Shown: positions 35,005 to 46,994 of the stretch, piece after piece
How the letters are laid out: the number at the start of each line of letters is the position of its first letter
Numbering within the stretch: the first letter of the stretch is position 1
NCBI RefSeq assembly: GCF_954871325.1
Contig: NC_088778.1
Location: 16,085,666 to 16,149,665 of the forward strand
Length of the DNA stretch: 64,000 nt
Direction: 5' to 3'
From: Gordionus sp. m RMFG-2023
Taxonomy: Eukaryota; Nematomorpha; Gordioida; Chordodea; Parachordodidae
Position numbers and translations under genes: made by a program
The notes under the pieces: generated by a model
Database searches by the model: none
What the model was told of the DNA's origin: nothing
The model's input: the letters and a program-made list of their open reading frames with translations, nothing else

Positions 35005-36058
35005 GAATGAAAAGCCCTTAGAGGTGGGGTGGGTGAATGTGTTTATTTAACACATTGATTAAATTTTCTCTTAAATTTATTTGGCAAAATATTTTAAATC
35101 TTTTTTAGCATAAATCAAAAATTAAAGAACAACTATTATTATTTGACGCGAATTCAATAAATTATATAACATTTCTTGAAACGCTGACAAAATCCGCCAA
35201 CTAATTTGTAGATTATTTAATCGGAAAATTAATTAATTTGATTCCTCATTCTTAGCTTCACAACAATCCTTATTTTAAAACTTTTAAAATATTATTTATA
35301 TGTTGATGAATTCTTAGTTATTACTGATCTTTCAGAATATTATGACTTTGTAGTGTAGGACCATGCTCAAAGATTTCATTGGACTAATAATCAGGCCACT
35401 ATTTTTTATGATTTATTACCGTTAAGACATCTTAATTAAGCAATTAAATTTTGTTGTTATTAAAGCACAACGCAAGTGAATTTTATTTATTTCAAATAAA
35501 TTTAATCTTATTCTTTAAAGAAAGGGCAGAATACTCAAAGTTCATTATTTTCTGATAGGGCAGTTACCCAATATAAAAAGAAAAATACTTCATTAACCTC
35601 TACAATCATGAAAGTTATTTTGGGATAAAGGCAGAGTGGCATTTATTTGCAACAACACTTGATAAAAATCCCTGCGACAGTTTCGGAAGCGTTACTAAAT
35701 GGTTAGCAGCTCGACATAGTTTGCAGCGTTTATATGAATATCTAAGTATGAAAAATCATCTTAAAAACAGGTTATTGACGTAAAATCATTTCTGGAACAC
35801 AATATTTTATACTTTTATTCTACTAGAAGAAAATAAAATGAAAGTGAAAATTAATTCAAATATTCGGGTGAATCAATATATATATTTTATATAATATTAT
35901 AAATTTTTGATTGTATTACACCTAGTTATAGAACTTATTTTGCCACGTAATTTCAAGAGAAAATTTAACCAAAGTGTTAAATAAACCAATCACCCCCCCC
36001 CTCCCGCCTCATTCACCTCTCAAATAATTTTTTATAATAATAACAGGCCTTTCATTTA
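35005..36058 (+). mobile_element. Nested DNA transposon with WH-FAT-type protein relic
   Basis: Inverted ends of about 80 bp: gaggtggggtgggtgaatg and ttatttaacacattgattaa on the left are mirrored by cattcacctc and ccaaagtgttaaataaacc on the right; the similarity may extend outward to 35,005 and 36,058. Inside, + strand pieces read FHWTNNQATI (about 35,370) and AEWHLFATTLDKNPCDSFGS, then WLAARHSLQRLYEY (35,631-35,750). These recall the widespread invertebrate proteins with EWHFFATSHGKGPCDGxGG. I do not know the accepted superfamily name. The copy is internally deleted. Confidence 0.65.
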
Positions 36059-37225
36059 GACAATTTTTAAATAAAAATTATTACATAGGTAATTAAATTT
36101 AAATATGATATTTATGTTAAATTTTGATCAATTTTAGCCATATAAAGAGTCATAACTATTAGAACCAGATTCAGCCTAGTCTAGGATTTTGTACAAACAT
36201 ATAGCAGTCTAGTTATATATCTACAGAAAACTGGAAAAAATACCCTATTTTCTATGACCATTTTTTTGTACTTCCGGTTTTAGGTATTAATCGGGTTTCT
36301 ATCTAATTTATTCATATTTCACAAAGATCTATTATTAAACTATATAAAAATTTAAATTAGTGTTCTAACTTAATTTGAGATATTTAACAATTAATAATGG
36401 CATTTAGTCAAAAATGCACCATTTTTCCGTTTTTTAGACGCCCATATCTTAGTGAGTAAGTAGTATATGGAAGTAAAATTTCATTTTTCTTAGTTATTGT
36501 ATATACTACTAATATAATTTATAAAAAATTCTGAAGGAGTTGGGTTGAAAATCTACTTTTTTTGTTGATTTGATATGGAATTCACCTTATTTAAAATTAT
36601 TCTTAAATGTATGTTACTGTTGAACTTGTTTTTTTTACTTTTTTCCACATCTATAAATAACTTTTAAAAATTTAATAATTCATTTTTGAAAATATTTTCA
36701 AAGGATTTAATTTTCGTAATGAATCGAATATCATCGAATAATGCAAATTCATATTTTTTAAGCATAATTATTGCATATCCAAATTAATATATTTCTTTTA
36801 TTTTGATCTAAAATAATTTTTATTATTAAAGAGTGAAATGCATGCCGTTCAGATCCAGTTTCCCCTAATATAATTTTAAAAATTATTAATGAACAAACTC
36901 AAAAAAAAGAATCCTGGCCAGAACAAAGACCTTCTTTAGAATTCATATCTTCAGTGATTAGAGAAATTGGGGAATTTTTTTTATTTCCCTGAAATTATGA
37001 GTACGAATGATAGGATATCAACGGTGAATGGCAAAGGTAGCACATGACTTAAGAAAATGCAGAAGCATTAGTAGATTTACAAATCATGAAAAGGAATCAA
37101 CAGAGGTAGTTACCAAGTTGTATGTGCCCTCCTTTCGGCTTCCGTGAATTAATATTTAGGGCAGGTATTCTTGAGATACTTTAAATCCAGCAGGGTTAGA
37201 GGAGATTTTAGTAAAATATACTATA

Positions 37226-39125
37226 TATTATTATAAAATTTTAACTTGTTTGATGATCAAACCGAGGTCTTCATCAGATTGCCTGCGAACTATACAGTGT
37301 TATCAATGTAATTTCAAAAGGGTATCTGCCCTTGCAGGAGCTCACAGAATTTTTAATTCAGCGCTTGATAGCTTCTATAATATTGGAAACAATAGATCGT
37401 CGAAATAGTAAGTTTAAGAGATTACTTCAACCGTGAATGCCAGAAAAATTAATATAATCCGTAATGCAGATTTCATAATAATCATCCAGAGATTATTTCC
37501 TCCCCACATTTGATAATATGACTGCCAGGATAGAATGTTGAAAATTTACGGTGACTGATCTCAGGGAAGTTTATTTTCAGATTTCCGGTTTAATAAATAT
37601 TTAACTATCACTATATATGAGTGAATTTTAATTTGACAATGTCATTTGACCATCATGTGCCCCCAATCCTTCAGAGATATATGGAGGATTTTCTAAGGAG
37701 TTCTCCGATGACCAGAACGTATCAAGGTGATCTTACAATTGGGGGTAAAGTTGATAGTTAATATATATTGGGATTTACCCAAAAGAAAGGAATTATTATT
37801 CAACTGAGGGAAATCAAGTTCCTACAAAATTCGGTCATATTTATCTGAAATCCTCAGAACTCAGAAAAAAATTTCATTTATCCTATGATCGTTTCTAAGG
37901 CTAGTAAATTACTAATTTAGGCCACAACTACGTATGATAATCCTACCCTGGTATCAGTCAACGAGTCGTAAATTGGCATAGAAATATTGGTCACCCGGAG
38001 AAGATATAGAATTTATAAAAGTAAAAACTGCTTTCAGGTAGGACTCCCATATTCGACTGGTTGATAGTAATTTTTGAAAGCAACACATCGATATCGGATT
38101 TGAAACTGTTCTTTTGTTATAGCTATAAAACAATAGCAGCGATTGCCTTTGGATAGAAACATCAGCGTTTGAAAAAATTACTGATCCATTTACAAGAAAG
38201 CTCACGCCCTACTCTTCGGTATCGTAAAAATTAACCAATTATATGCAAAAATTTGTGTCTAAAAGAAAACGGATCACAAATAATAAGATGTTTAGCGCAG
38301 AGCGCAATGCAGTAAATGACAAAAGTGAAACCTTAAAGGGAGTTTATGATTTTAAAATTTGATACAGGCAAATCGGATAAGTTGGCGGATTTTCTATCGC
38401 GTTTACCAAAAATGTCCAAGATCTCAATAAATAGATTGAATAATTGAGGGTTATCTGTTTTATACTTCTGGGAAACATCAATAAGATATGATATAGGTTA
38501 AGACACGAGATACGAATAGATTCAATACTAACTAATTTTTTAAAACCTTATTGATGGGCTCTAAAAAGAATTTGAGTATTGCTGGTTCGGCTAATTTTAA
38601 CCAACTTCATAAGACGAGTTATTACCTAAAAAATCGTCTGAGTCTAATTAAGTTAACTGTTATACTATTACGCAACGATATGTTCACATTAGTACTTCTC
38701 CATCCCTTCATCGACTTAATGGATTATCTATAAACCATAGTTAATAAATGGGGAGGGCAGCGTTTATGTCCCTCATACATTTAGGTAAAACTTACTACCA
38801 TGCATAGGAATCAAATGGGAGTGGAGGTCGCTTTTACTGTTGGTGGTTTAATCGCGATTGATAATTATAATGAATGAAACTATTGATTTTGCTTAGTCGG
38901 GATATTCAATTATTGCTTAATAAGGGTGAATGCTTACTTCGAATGGGTGAAAGTTAAATTACATAAGTATATGACGCTGCCTTATTTCAAGATTTATAGT
39001 GATTTGCATTATTTGGTATCTTAATTTAGGCCACAGAAAAGAACCCAATTGAATTTCACAGTAATTTAAAATTTTATATGCCACCTGAAAATAAAAGGAC
39101 TGGTAGAACGTCTACATTGCCATAC
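37226..39125 (+). mobile_element. Ty3/gypsy fossil, left arm (RT, RNase H, integrase parts)
   Basis: Reading rightward there are traces of reverse transcriptase, then RNase H ending in a block like DFLSRLP, then integrase zinc-binding and core traces. This is the order of Ty3/gypsy pol. The element is old and broken many times, with no open frame of note and no LTR recognised at either side. The antisense open frame at 37,954-38,205 is a shadow of it. It is duplicated, reversed, in the right arm. Confidence 0.72.
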
Positions 39126-40786
39126 CTTTGATGATAAAATGCATTATTTTACTAAATATTAATTATTTTATAACATATAAATGAAAATGAAATAAAATTT
39201 ATTGATAACAAATGATTTATTAATATTATAAATAGCAACCACCCTACCAAATGCTTGCGTAGTCGATTTCCTAAAACGTTTTTCAAAGTTTTTGCGAGGC
39301 AAGTTTTTCGTAAAATTTTACTTCCAAAACGACTTTTACAGCTGGTTTTTATAATACAAAATATTTTTATAAATAATATAACAAAATAGTACGTCCACAG
39401 AAAATACCAATGTTGGGTCATTCCATGTCAAATGAGCCAGAAAATCAAGATTTTCGGCCGACCCCTTTCAATTTCGATAATAAGTTGTAGACTGGTTATA
39501 TATGTTCACATTAGATCATAAACAAAATTTTAGCCATTAGCATATATATTAGCGGAGATAATCGGGGTTAAAGGTCCAAAAAATGTCTTTTTGCTTTTTA
39601 CTGATGTTAAATAATTAGTTTTTAATTTAAAACTAAATATGATCAAATATTGAATCTAATATCAATAGCTAAGTCAATAATTGATAATTATGGCGAAACA
39701 TCAAAATTAATTTTTATTAAATATGGGTCATCTTATGGTCAGTAGAAAATTTGAAATTAATATTTGGAAATAAATATGATCTCCAATTTTTAATTTTTTC
39801 AAGAAATATTATTTGTTTACTATTTTTTTAAATAATATCTTCTACTATTAGAATGGCTGGATATTTATTTTAAAAATATGCGATTTTATTCTCTTAAAAA
39901 ATAGATGGCGCTATATATAATAGATTTAATATGATAAAATTCATTTTTATATTGCTTAAAAATATTCTCAAGTAAAATATATCATAAAATTCGGTTATAT
40001 AACTTTATAAACCTCATTCCCCTGATATTCGCAGGATTTAATAATTTTTTTAATATTTAAATGTAAATTAAAAATAATTAAAAAATCCGATAGCTCACGA
40101 ATAAAAAAGAAGGATCTAAGGAGTGTAGGAAAATTATTAAGGGAAAAATCGAAAATCACATTAATAACCAGGTCTAATATTCTTTTATGGTTATTATCTT
40201 AAATTATTTTAAAAAACCAGAAATAAACAAAATTGTAGTTTTTTTCGCAGATCAAAAATTTTTTGCTAAAAATTTATAATTTCAACTTGAAAAGTTTTTT
40301 AAGCAATATAAATAACAAAAAATTAACTTTATAAAATTTTGGGTATCAAATGAATTAGAGCATTCTCTATAAAATCTTTTTAAAAAAAATTTCTATGATC
40401 AAAGTCTTTGAATTTTGAGCAAATGCTTAACACTAAAATGTTTTTATCTTTTAATATAAAAAATAAACTAATTATTAAAATTAATAAGCGAAATAAATCA
40501 TGAAAACACTAACAATAAATCGCAGTTGCTAAAAATACAAATTGATTTCTTTAATATTTTTTCACAAATTGTAAAAATAATACTTGATTCATTTCTTTAA
40601 CATTTTTCTAATTTAAAAAAAAACTAATTTTTTATATTTTTACTGTTGTGATAATTAGAAGCGCATTATTTTTGTTGCATTTAATTAAATAGTTTTGTTT
40701 ATATAAATTTGAATATTTAAGAAAAATAGTTTTTTTTATATATTAAATTGAATTTTAAAGTTCATGTAAAATTTGTGTATACGATA
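39126..40786. repeat. Near-identical inner arm sequence, left copy
   Basis: This is AT-rich DNA outside the hAT end and inside the gypsy fossil. It contains tgggtcattccatgtcaaat at about 39,415, a word I have seen in repeats of other invertebrates but cannot name. The 89-codon frame at 39,152-39,421 (minus) is repeated in the other arm and has no recognised family; it is rich in hydrophobic residues with a basic middle. I regard it as unproven. Confidence 0.7.
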
Positions 40787-41339
40787 GTGTTGTGTAATCG
40801 GCTAATTTTAGCCGACTATAAAACGGCTTAGCCGAGATTTCAGGTGAATAAATCGGCTAAGCCTAAAATTGGCCCTAAAAATTGGCTAAAATAAATTAGT
40901 CAAAAATTCTGCATAGATGCCTAGCATTAATTATTATTTATTTATTTTAGTAAAATAATTTATTTTATTTATATTTAATGTAAATATTTTATTATTATCA
41001 ACAAATAAACATGATATGATTTAATATTTTTTATTTATATTGTTTTATTTTGAAATGAAAATAAATTTATTTATTTGATGTTTTTTTAATAAAAAAAATA
41101 ATATGCTGCTATTGTAAAAATATAATATTTTTTTTAATATAATATATTAGTAATTTTCACAATTTTCTTTGTAAATACATCTTTAATTGATGAATTAAAT
41201 TGTATATTTTATTAGATAAAAAAAACATCTTTTAGGTGAAATCTTTTATAATTTTGTTTTATCAATTTTGTAAAATAATTTATTTTTTTATTAAATGATA
41301 TTTTAAAATAATTTTTTAAAAATATTTATATTAAACTTT

Positions 41340-41764
41340 TTTGATGTTATTTTATATGACCTTTTTAAGGATAATATTTTTTAATTGTGAGAATTGTCAT
41401 AATCGTTATTTTTAAAGTTTTTTGAATTTTTTTGACGAATATATGTTAAAATAAGTATTGATAACATATTTAAATAAAATTTAGTGAAGATGTACCGTAG
41501 AAAAGTGACAATTGTCATAATCGTTATTTTTAAAGTTTGAAGATGTACCATAGAAAGTGACAATTGTCATAATAGTTATTTTTAAAGTTTTTTGAATTTT
41601 TTTGACGAAAATATGTTTAAATAAGTATTGATAACATGTTTAAATTAAATTTAGTGAAGATGTACCGTAGAAAAGTGACCATTGTCATAATCGTTATTTT
41701 TAAAGTTTTTTTAATTTTTTTTGACGAAAATATGTTAAAATAAGTATTGATAACATGTTTATTT
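41340..41764 (+). repeat. Tandem repeat of about 120-bp units with gacaattgtc
   Basis: Units contain gtgaagatgtaccgtagaaa, gacaattgtcataatcgtt and tttttttgacgaaaatatg, at about 41,388, 41,506, 41,558 and 41,678. Another unit sits at about 43,750-43,885 on the far side of the gypsy fossil. The ten-base gacaattgtc is itself palindromic. Short frames over these units are chance. Confidence 0.85.
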
Positions 41765-42051
41765 TGTAACTTCTTATAACTTCTTGTAGATTGGGTTAAT
41801 TAAACGATAAAATACTTATAATTTTATTTCTATAATGTACTCTTTATAACCAAAATTATTTTATATAAAAAAAATTCCTCTTATAAAAAAAATTCTCTTT
41901 TTTACGCGAAAAAAAAATTAACTAAAAAACATTTTTTTCTTCTTCAAATAAAATAAATTACAACCTTCACATTATCTCTTTTTCATATAAAAATACAAGA
42001 TATCCTTGACATTTTTGTAATAATAATTTAAATACACAGAATACTACAACA
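41765..42051 (-). repeat. Probable 3' LTR of the gypsy fossil
   Basis: On the minus strand it begins tgttgtag directly after a purine-rich tract and ends gttaca, giving the usual TG...CA borders and a length of 287 bp. No 5' partner was found in the window. Confidence 0.6.
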
Positions 42052-43745
42052 CGCCCCCTTAACAAAAATCCTGGGCAAAATTATATATATATTTGTTATA
42101 TCACTATGCAAAAAAAATCAATCAGCGTATAAGAATTCAATAAATGATTCCCATATTTTTTGTTTAAACAATATTTTTATGTCTGTATTTCTTCTTTATC
42201 ACTTCATACCCTCAATCAGATCTTGATAATCATCCCAGTATTGTTTAAGAAAGTCGATTCTAACGTTGCCATCCTCCTTTCTTTTAGGCGATTTTCGTAG
42301 TATCCGTCATAACTTGTTGTCCTCCTAACATAGTGTCGTTCCTGTTTTACGTTGGACATATGATGTACGTGGGTAGTGGTTGCTTCTTGATTAGACGATT
42401 ATTTACACCATTGAAACCATTGAAATCTGCATCTTTATTAACCAGGAACTATCCTTAAATATTTTCTTTTTTTACAATTTCCTCTTTCAACCATTTCTAT
42501 GCACTCTCTTCCGCAACTGATCCCTGTGCCTGACACCTTCACTATTATCATCAAATTTTACCCTATTTAATTTGTTTCCCAAATTTTCTATTACTACACC
42601 TTTCTCCCATTTTTTAGTACTTCCATATAATCTAATCCATACTAACTGTCCTACAGTATATTCCAATTCCCTTCTATCAATATCCTCCACAATTACATTC
42701 GTTTTACAAGATACTAACATATCCAAAAACATTCTTACCTTCCGGCCTATCATTTTTTCTGCCGGAGACAAACCATCATTACCCATCGCATTATTATAAT
42801 ACAAATGCTTCACCCACATTTCTTCTTTTCCACTTTTGGTTTTCTTCAACCATCCTTTAACCGTCGCTACCATCCGCTCCGCCTGTCCATTGGAACTGGG
42901 ATGATAGCGGTGGCGTTAACACATGATATACACCCGTTTTTTCACAGAATCTCTTGAATTCTTCACCGATAAAAGCTGGTCCACCATCCGATACCACAGT
43001 TTTCGGAATACCAAACTACGACCATACTTTTTTAAAATGTTTAATCACAATATTAGCCGTTAACCCATGAATTTCTTCAAATTCTACCCATTTGAAGAAC
43101 GCATCTAAACTTAATATATACTTTTTTCCTTCATATTCGAAAAAATCAACATGAACCCTCTCTCCTGGTTCTACAACTTTTGGCCTTGTACTATTTTTAT
43201 CCTTACGGGGCATGTCAGACTATGCATTACAAATCTCACATTCTTTTCCCAATTTATCAATATCCTCGTTCATTTTCGGCCACCATGCGTACTCTCTTCC
43301 CCATTGTTTCATACGAGTAACTGTATAACATTCAAAATTTTCTCCCTCAATTTCCGGGGTATAACAGCTCGGGGTCCCCTCATAATACAATCGTCCACTA
43401 TAGTTAATTCTGTTTAATATTTTTGAAAACTTTATCATCATCTTTCCATGATCTTTTTCCCATTAGACATAATTTAACTACCGCTAATTCTCTATCTTTC
43501 CTTGTAAACCTTTGTATATCTTCCCACGTCGTTGGGCTACCCTTTATACTTCTCATTACCGTACGTACAAGACATTCTTCCCGATTATCAATTTTCAAAA
43601 TCACTGATTCATCCAAACTTTCGCCCGCACCTAACCTCAACAAAATATCAGATAACTGGTTCTCTTTTCCCCTTCGATATTTTAAATCCGAATCAAAACT
43701 TCTTACTAACAATAACCATCGCTGAAGTCGAGCCGATAACATCAA
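41765..43745 (-). mobile_element. Ty3/gypsy fossil, 3' half with LTR
   Basis: This element on the minus strand keeps RNase H, integrase and the 3' LTR. Open pieces show the RNase H to linker block (SARLQRWLLLVRSFDSDLKY), the integrase H2C2 zinc region (CEICNA end) and core, and a C-terminal region. A purine-rich tract at about 42,052-42,060 is followed by a probable LTR, 41,765-42,051, bounded by TG and CA. The gag, protease and RT portions are absent. It has several breaks but looks younger than the fossil in the arms. It lies within the tandem repeat at 41,340-41,764 and 43,750-43,885. Confidence 0.85.
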
Positions 43746-43749
43746 CTTT

Positions 43750-43885
43750 TATATGATCTTTTTAAGGATAATATTTTAATGTGACAATTGTCATAATCGT
43801 TATTTTTTAAGTTTTTTGATTTTTTTTGACGAAAATAGATTAAAATAAGTAATAATAATATGTTTAGATAAAAAGTGAAGATGTA
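43750..43885 (+). repeat. Detached unit of the gacaattgtc tandem repeat
   Basis: It shares ctttttaaggataatatttt, gacaattgtcataatcgtt and gtgaagatgtacc with the array at 41,340-41,764. Together they flank the gypsy fossil. Confidence 0.8.
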
Positions 43886-44110
43886 CCTAGAGGTCTGCAT
43901 TCGGGTTTTTGGATAATATGTCCGCCCACTCAATGTTTAAAAAATTTTTTACCCCGCCCGCCCATAGTTTTCAAAAAAATATACCCGCCTGCCCTACATT
44001 AATCTAAAAATTTTTATCCGCCCGCCGCCCATTAGTTTAAAATTTCTTGCCCGCCCGCCCATTAGTCAGAAATTTTTTACCCGCCCGCCCATTATTTATA
44101 AAAAAAATTT
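43886..44110. mobile_element. hAT-type terminal region with cccgcccgccc repeats
   Basis: It starts tagaggtctgcattcggg and continues with repeated ttaccccgcccgcccat words spaced 35-50 bp, typical of subterminal repeats of a hAT element. Transposase pieces on the minus strand follow at 44,352-45,085, so this may be the 3' end of the same element. Its start does not pair well with the tagtgttgtg end at 45,369. Confidence 0.55.
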
Positions 44111-44351
44111 AACCAAGCCCGTTATTTTAAGCATCTAATGAAAATAGTTTCAACATTACATCTCTATAAGTTTTATAATTTAGGAAATTACTATATTAAG
44201 CTTAAAAAATATTCAATTTAAATTATGGATAATTTATTTTATCAAATAAAATATTTATAAAATCTAAATATAAAATAAATATTATAAGTAATTATAATGC
44301 AAAAATAATATGAATCCACATTTTCGGGATTCAAAAACACGTTCTTCTTTG

Positions 44352-45085
44352 TTATAAAAACCTTCCGGCTATGCTAAATCCTCTTTCAGAAGTAGCACTA
44401 GTTGCAGGAATTGCTAATATTTTTCTTGCTAATCTTGAAAGCTTTGGCAAATTTTTTTCTTGTCGTTTCCACCAAAGTAGGACATCCTTTTGAAGTATAT
44501 CCTCTTCCTCAATTGAAATCTTTAAATAAAAGTGAACCAATATTAATAAATTTATAAAAGTAATTTAAATTTATATTAATTATATTATATGCATCTTAAA
44601 ATTATGCTAAATTATATTTATCAAAAATGGTTACTTTAAGATTTAAATATTTTGTTATGTCATTATGTACGGTACTATCCTCAGTAACAACCTCATCCCC
44701 CAATCTGTTGGGGTTTAATTTTGATGTGGATGCTATTTATTTCAAATATTACATTTAATAAGTAGCTAAACGAATTTATAATTTATTAATACCTTTTAAT
44801 TGGATTTTCTTTGCTTTTGGGGAAATGGGTAAAATCAAATTTTCATCTACGTCGATGTTACATTCTTCTATGCAAATCAAATCTAACAAGTTTTCCATAT
44901 GTTTTTTTTACTTCATTAATTTCTTCCGACGACAACATATTCATTTGTCGGAACTTTGGTAATAAAAATGTTGAAACTTTATGGAGCATATGAATTTTAA
45001 ATTTTTCAATTAGAAAATTTTTAGCTCTTTTCTTTATTATATCTATTTCTTTTTCGCATTTTGTTTTTCTCTCCATTATATTCAT
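44352..45085 (-). pseudogene. hAT transposase C-terminal fragments
   Basis: The minus-strand frame 44,858-45,085 reads HKVSTFLLPKFRQMNMLSSE, the segment that in hAT transposases precedes the dimerisation region. Frame 44,352-44,540 reads LARKILAIPATSATSERGFS, then IAGRFL, the C-terminal dimerisation block. The two are separated by about 320 bases of AT-rich sequence, either a former intron or an insertion. The N-terminal two thirds is missing; the inner border of the inverted duplication cuts the element at 45,117. Confidence 0.85.
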
Positions 45086-45116
45086 ATTTATTTCATTATG
45101 CTCATGTAGAAGATTA

Positions 45117-46994
45117 TAATAAAAAATATTAAATCATATCATGTTTATTTGTTGATAATAATAAAATATTTACATTAAATATAAATAAAATAAATTATTT
45201 TACTAAAATAAATAAATAATAATTAATGCTAGGCATCTATGCAGAATTTTTGACTAATTTATTTTAGCCAATTTTTAGGGCCAATTTTAGGCTTAGCCGA
45301 TTTATTCACCTGAAATCTCGGCTAAGCCGTTTTATAGTCGGCTAAAATTAGCCGATTACACAACACTATCGTATACACAAATTTTACATGAACTTTAAAA
45401 TTCAATTTAATATATAAAAAAAACTATTTTTCTTAAATATTCAAATTTATATAAACAAAACTATTTAATTAAATGCAACAAAAATAATGCGCTTCTAATT
45501 ATCACAACAGTAAAAATATAAAAAATTAGTTTTTTTTTAAATTAGAAAAATGTTAAAGAAATGAATCAAGTATTATTTTTACAATTTGTGAAAAAATATT
45601 AAAGAAATCAATTTGTATTTTTAGCAACTGCGATTTATTGTTAGTGTTTTCATGATTTATTTCGCTTATTAATTTTAATAATTAGTTTATTTTTTATATT
45701 AAAAGATAAAAACATTTTAGTGTTAAGCATTTGCTCAAAATTCAAAGACTTTGATCATAGAAATTTTTTTTAAAAAGATTTTATAGAGAATGCTCTAATT
45801 CATTTGATACCCAAAATTTTATAAAGTTAATTTTTTGTTATTTATATTGCTTAAAAAACTTTTCAAGTTGAAATTATAAATTTTTAGCAAAAAATTTTTG
45901 ATCTGCGAAAAAAACTACAATTTTGTTTATTTCTGGTTTTTTAAAATAATTTAAGATAATAACCATAAAAGAATATTAGACCTGGTTATTAATGTGATTT
46001 TCGATTTTTCCCTTAATAATTTTCCTACACTCCTTAGATCCTTCTTTTTTATTCGTGAGCTATCGGATTTTTTAATTATTTTTAATTTACATTTAAATAT
46101 TAAAAAAATTATTAAATCCTGCGAATATCAGGGGAATGAGGTTTATAAAGTTATATAACCGAATTTTATGATATATTTTACTTGAGAATATTTTTAAGCA
46201 ATATAAAAATGAATTTTATCATATTAAATCTATTATATATAGCGCCATCTATTTTTTAAGAGAATAAAATCGCATATTTTTAAAATAAATATCCAGCCAT
46301 TCTAATAGTAGAAGATATTATTTAAAAAAATAGTAAACAAATAATATTTCTTGAAAAAATTAAAAATTGGAGATCATATTTATTTCCAAATATTAATTTC
46401 AAATTTTCTACTGACCATAAGATGACCCATATTTAATAAAAATTAATTTTGATGTTTCGCCATAATTATCAATTATTGACTTAGCTATTGATATTAGATT
46501 CAATATTTGATCATATTTAGTTTTAAATTAAAAACTAATTATTTAACATCAGTAAAAAGCAAAAAGACATTTTTTGGACCTTTAACCCCGATTATCTCCG
46601 CTAATATATATGCTAATGGCTAAAATTTTGTTTATGATCTAATGTGAACATATATAACCAGTCTACAACTTATTATCGAAATTGAAAGGGGTCGGCCGAA
46701 AATCTTGATTTTCTGGCTCATTTGACATGGAATGACCCAACATTGGTATTTTCTGTGGACGTACTATTTTGTTATATTATTTATAAAAATATTTTGTATT
46801 ATAAAAACCAGCTGTAAAAGTCGTTTTGGAAGTAAAATTTTACGAAAAACTTGCCTCGCAAAAACTTTGAAAAACGTTTTAGGAAATCGACTACGCAAGC
46901 ATTTGGTAGGGTGGTTGCTATTTATAATATTAATAAATCATTTGTTATCAATAAATTTTATTTCATTTTCATTTATATGATATAAAATAATTAA
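45117..46994. repeat. Near-identical inner arm sequence, right copy
   Basis: This is the reversed partner of 39,126-41,034, including the hAT end at 45,369 and the tgggtcattccatg word. Differences from the left copy are few by eye. The frame 46,732-46,980 repeats the one at 39,152-39,421. Confidence 0.88.

Larger units (their letters stand above)
32957..36369 (-). mobile_element. Tc1/mariner (IS630)-like transposon with about 250-bp inverted ends
   Basis: The left end runs gttagagcact, then aatctttgtgacat and gaaacccgattaatacc, and is mirrored on the right by ggtattaatcgggtttc, cacaaagat and agtgttctaac. Inverted similarity continues inward to about 33,225 and 36,105 (caaaatcctagact; tttagccatata). 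Between them on the minus strand is an IS630/Tc1-type transposase relic. A second transposon (about 35,005-36,058) is nested inside. I could not fix a TA target duplication. Confidence 0.78.

Noticed and set aside
39152-39421. Conserved gene repeated at 39,152 and 46,732
   Set aside because: The two frames are identical only because they lie in the arms of one inverted duplication; no independent evidence of coding.
43423-43756. Plus-strand open frames over the gypsy fossil
   Set aside because: Antisense shadows of RNase H/integrase remnants on the minus strand.
43886-45369. One complete hAT element with ends at 43,886 and 45,369
   Set aside because: The two ends pair poorly and the 8-base flanks (gatgtacc and tcgtatac) do not match, so they may come from different elements.
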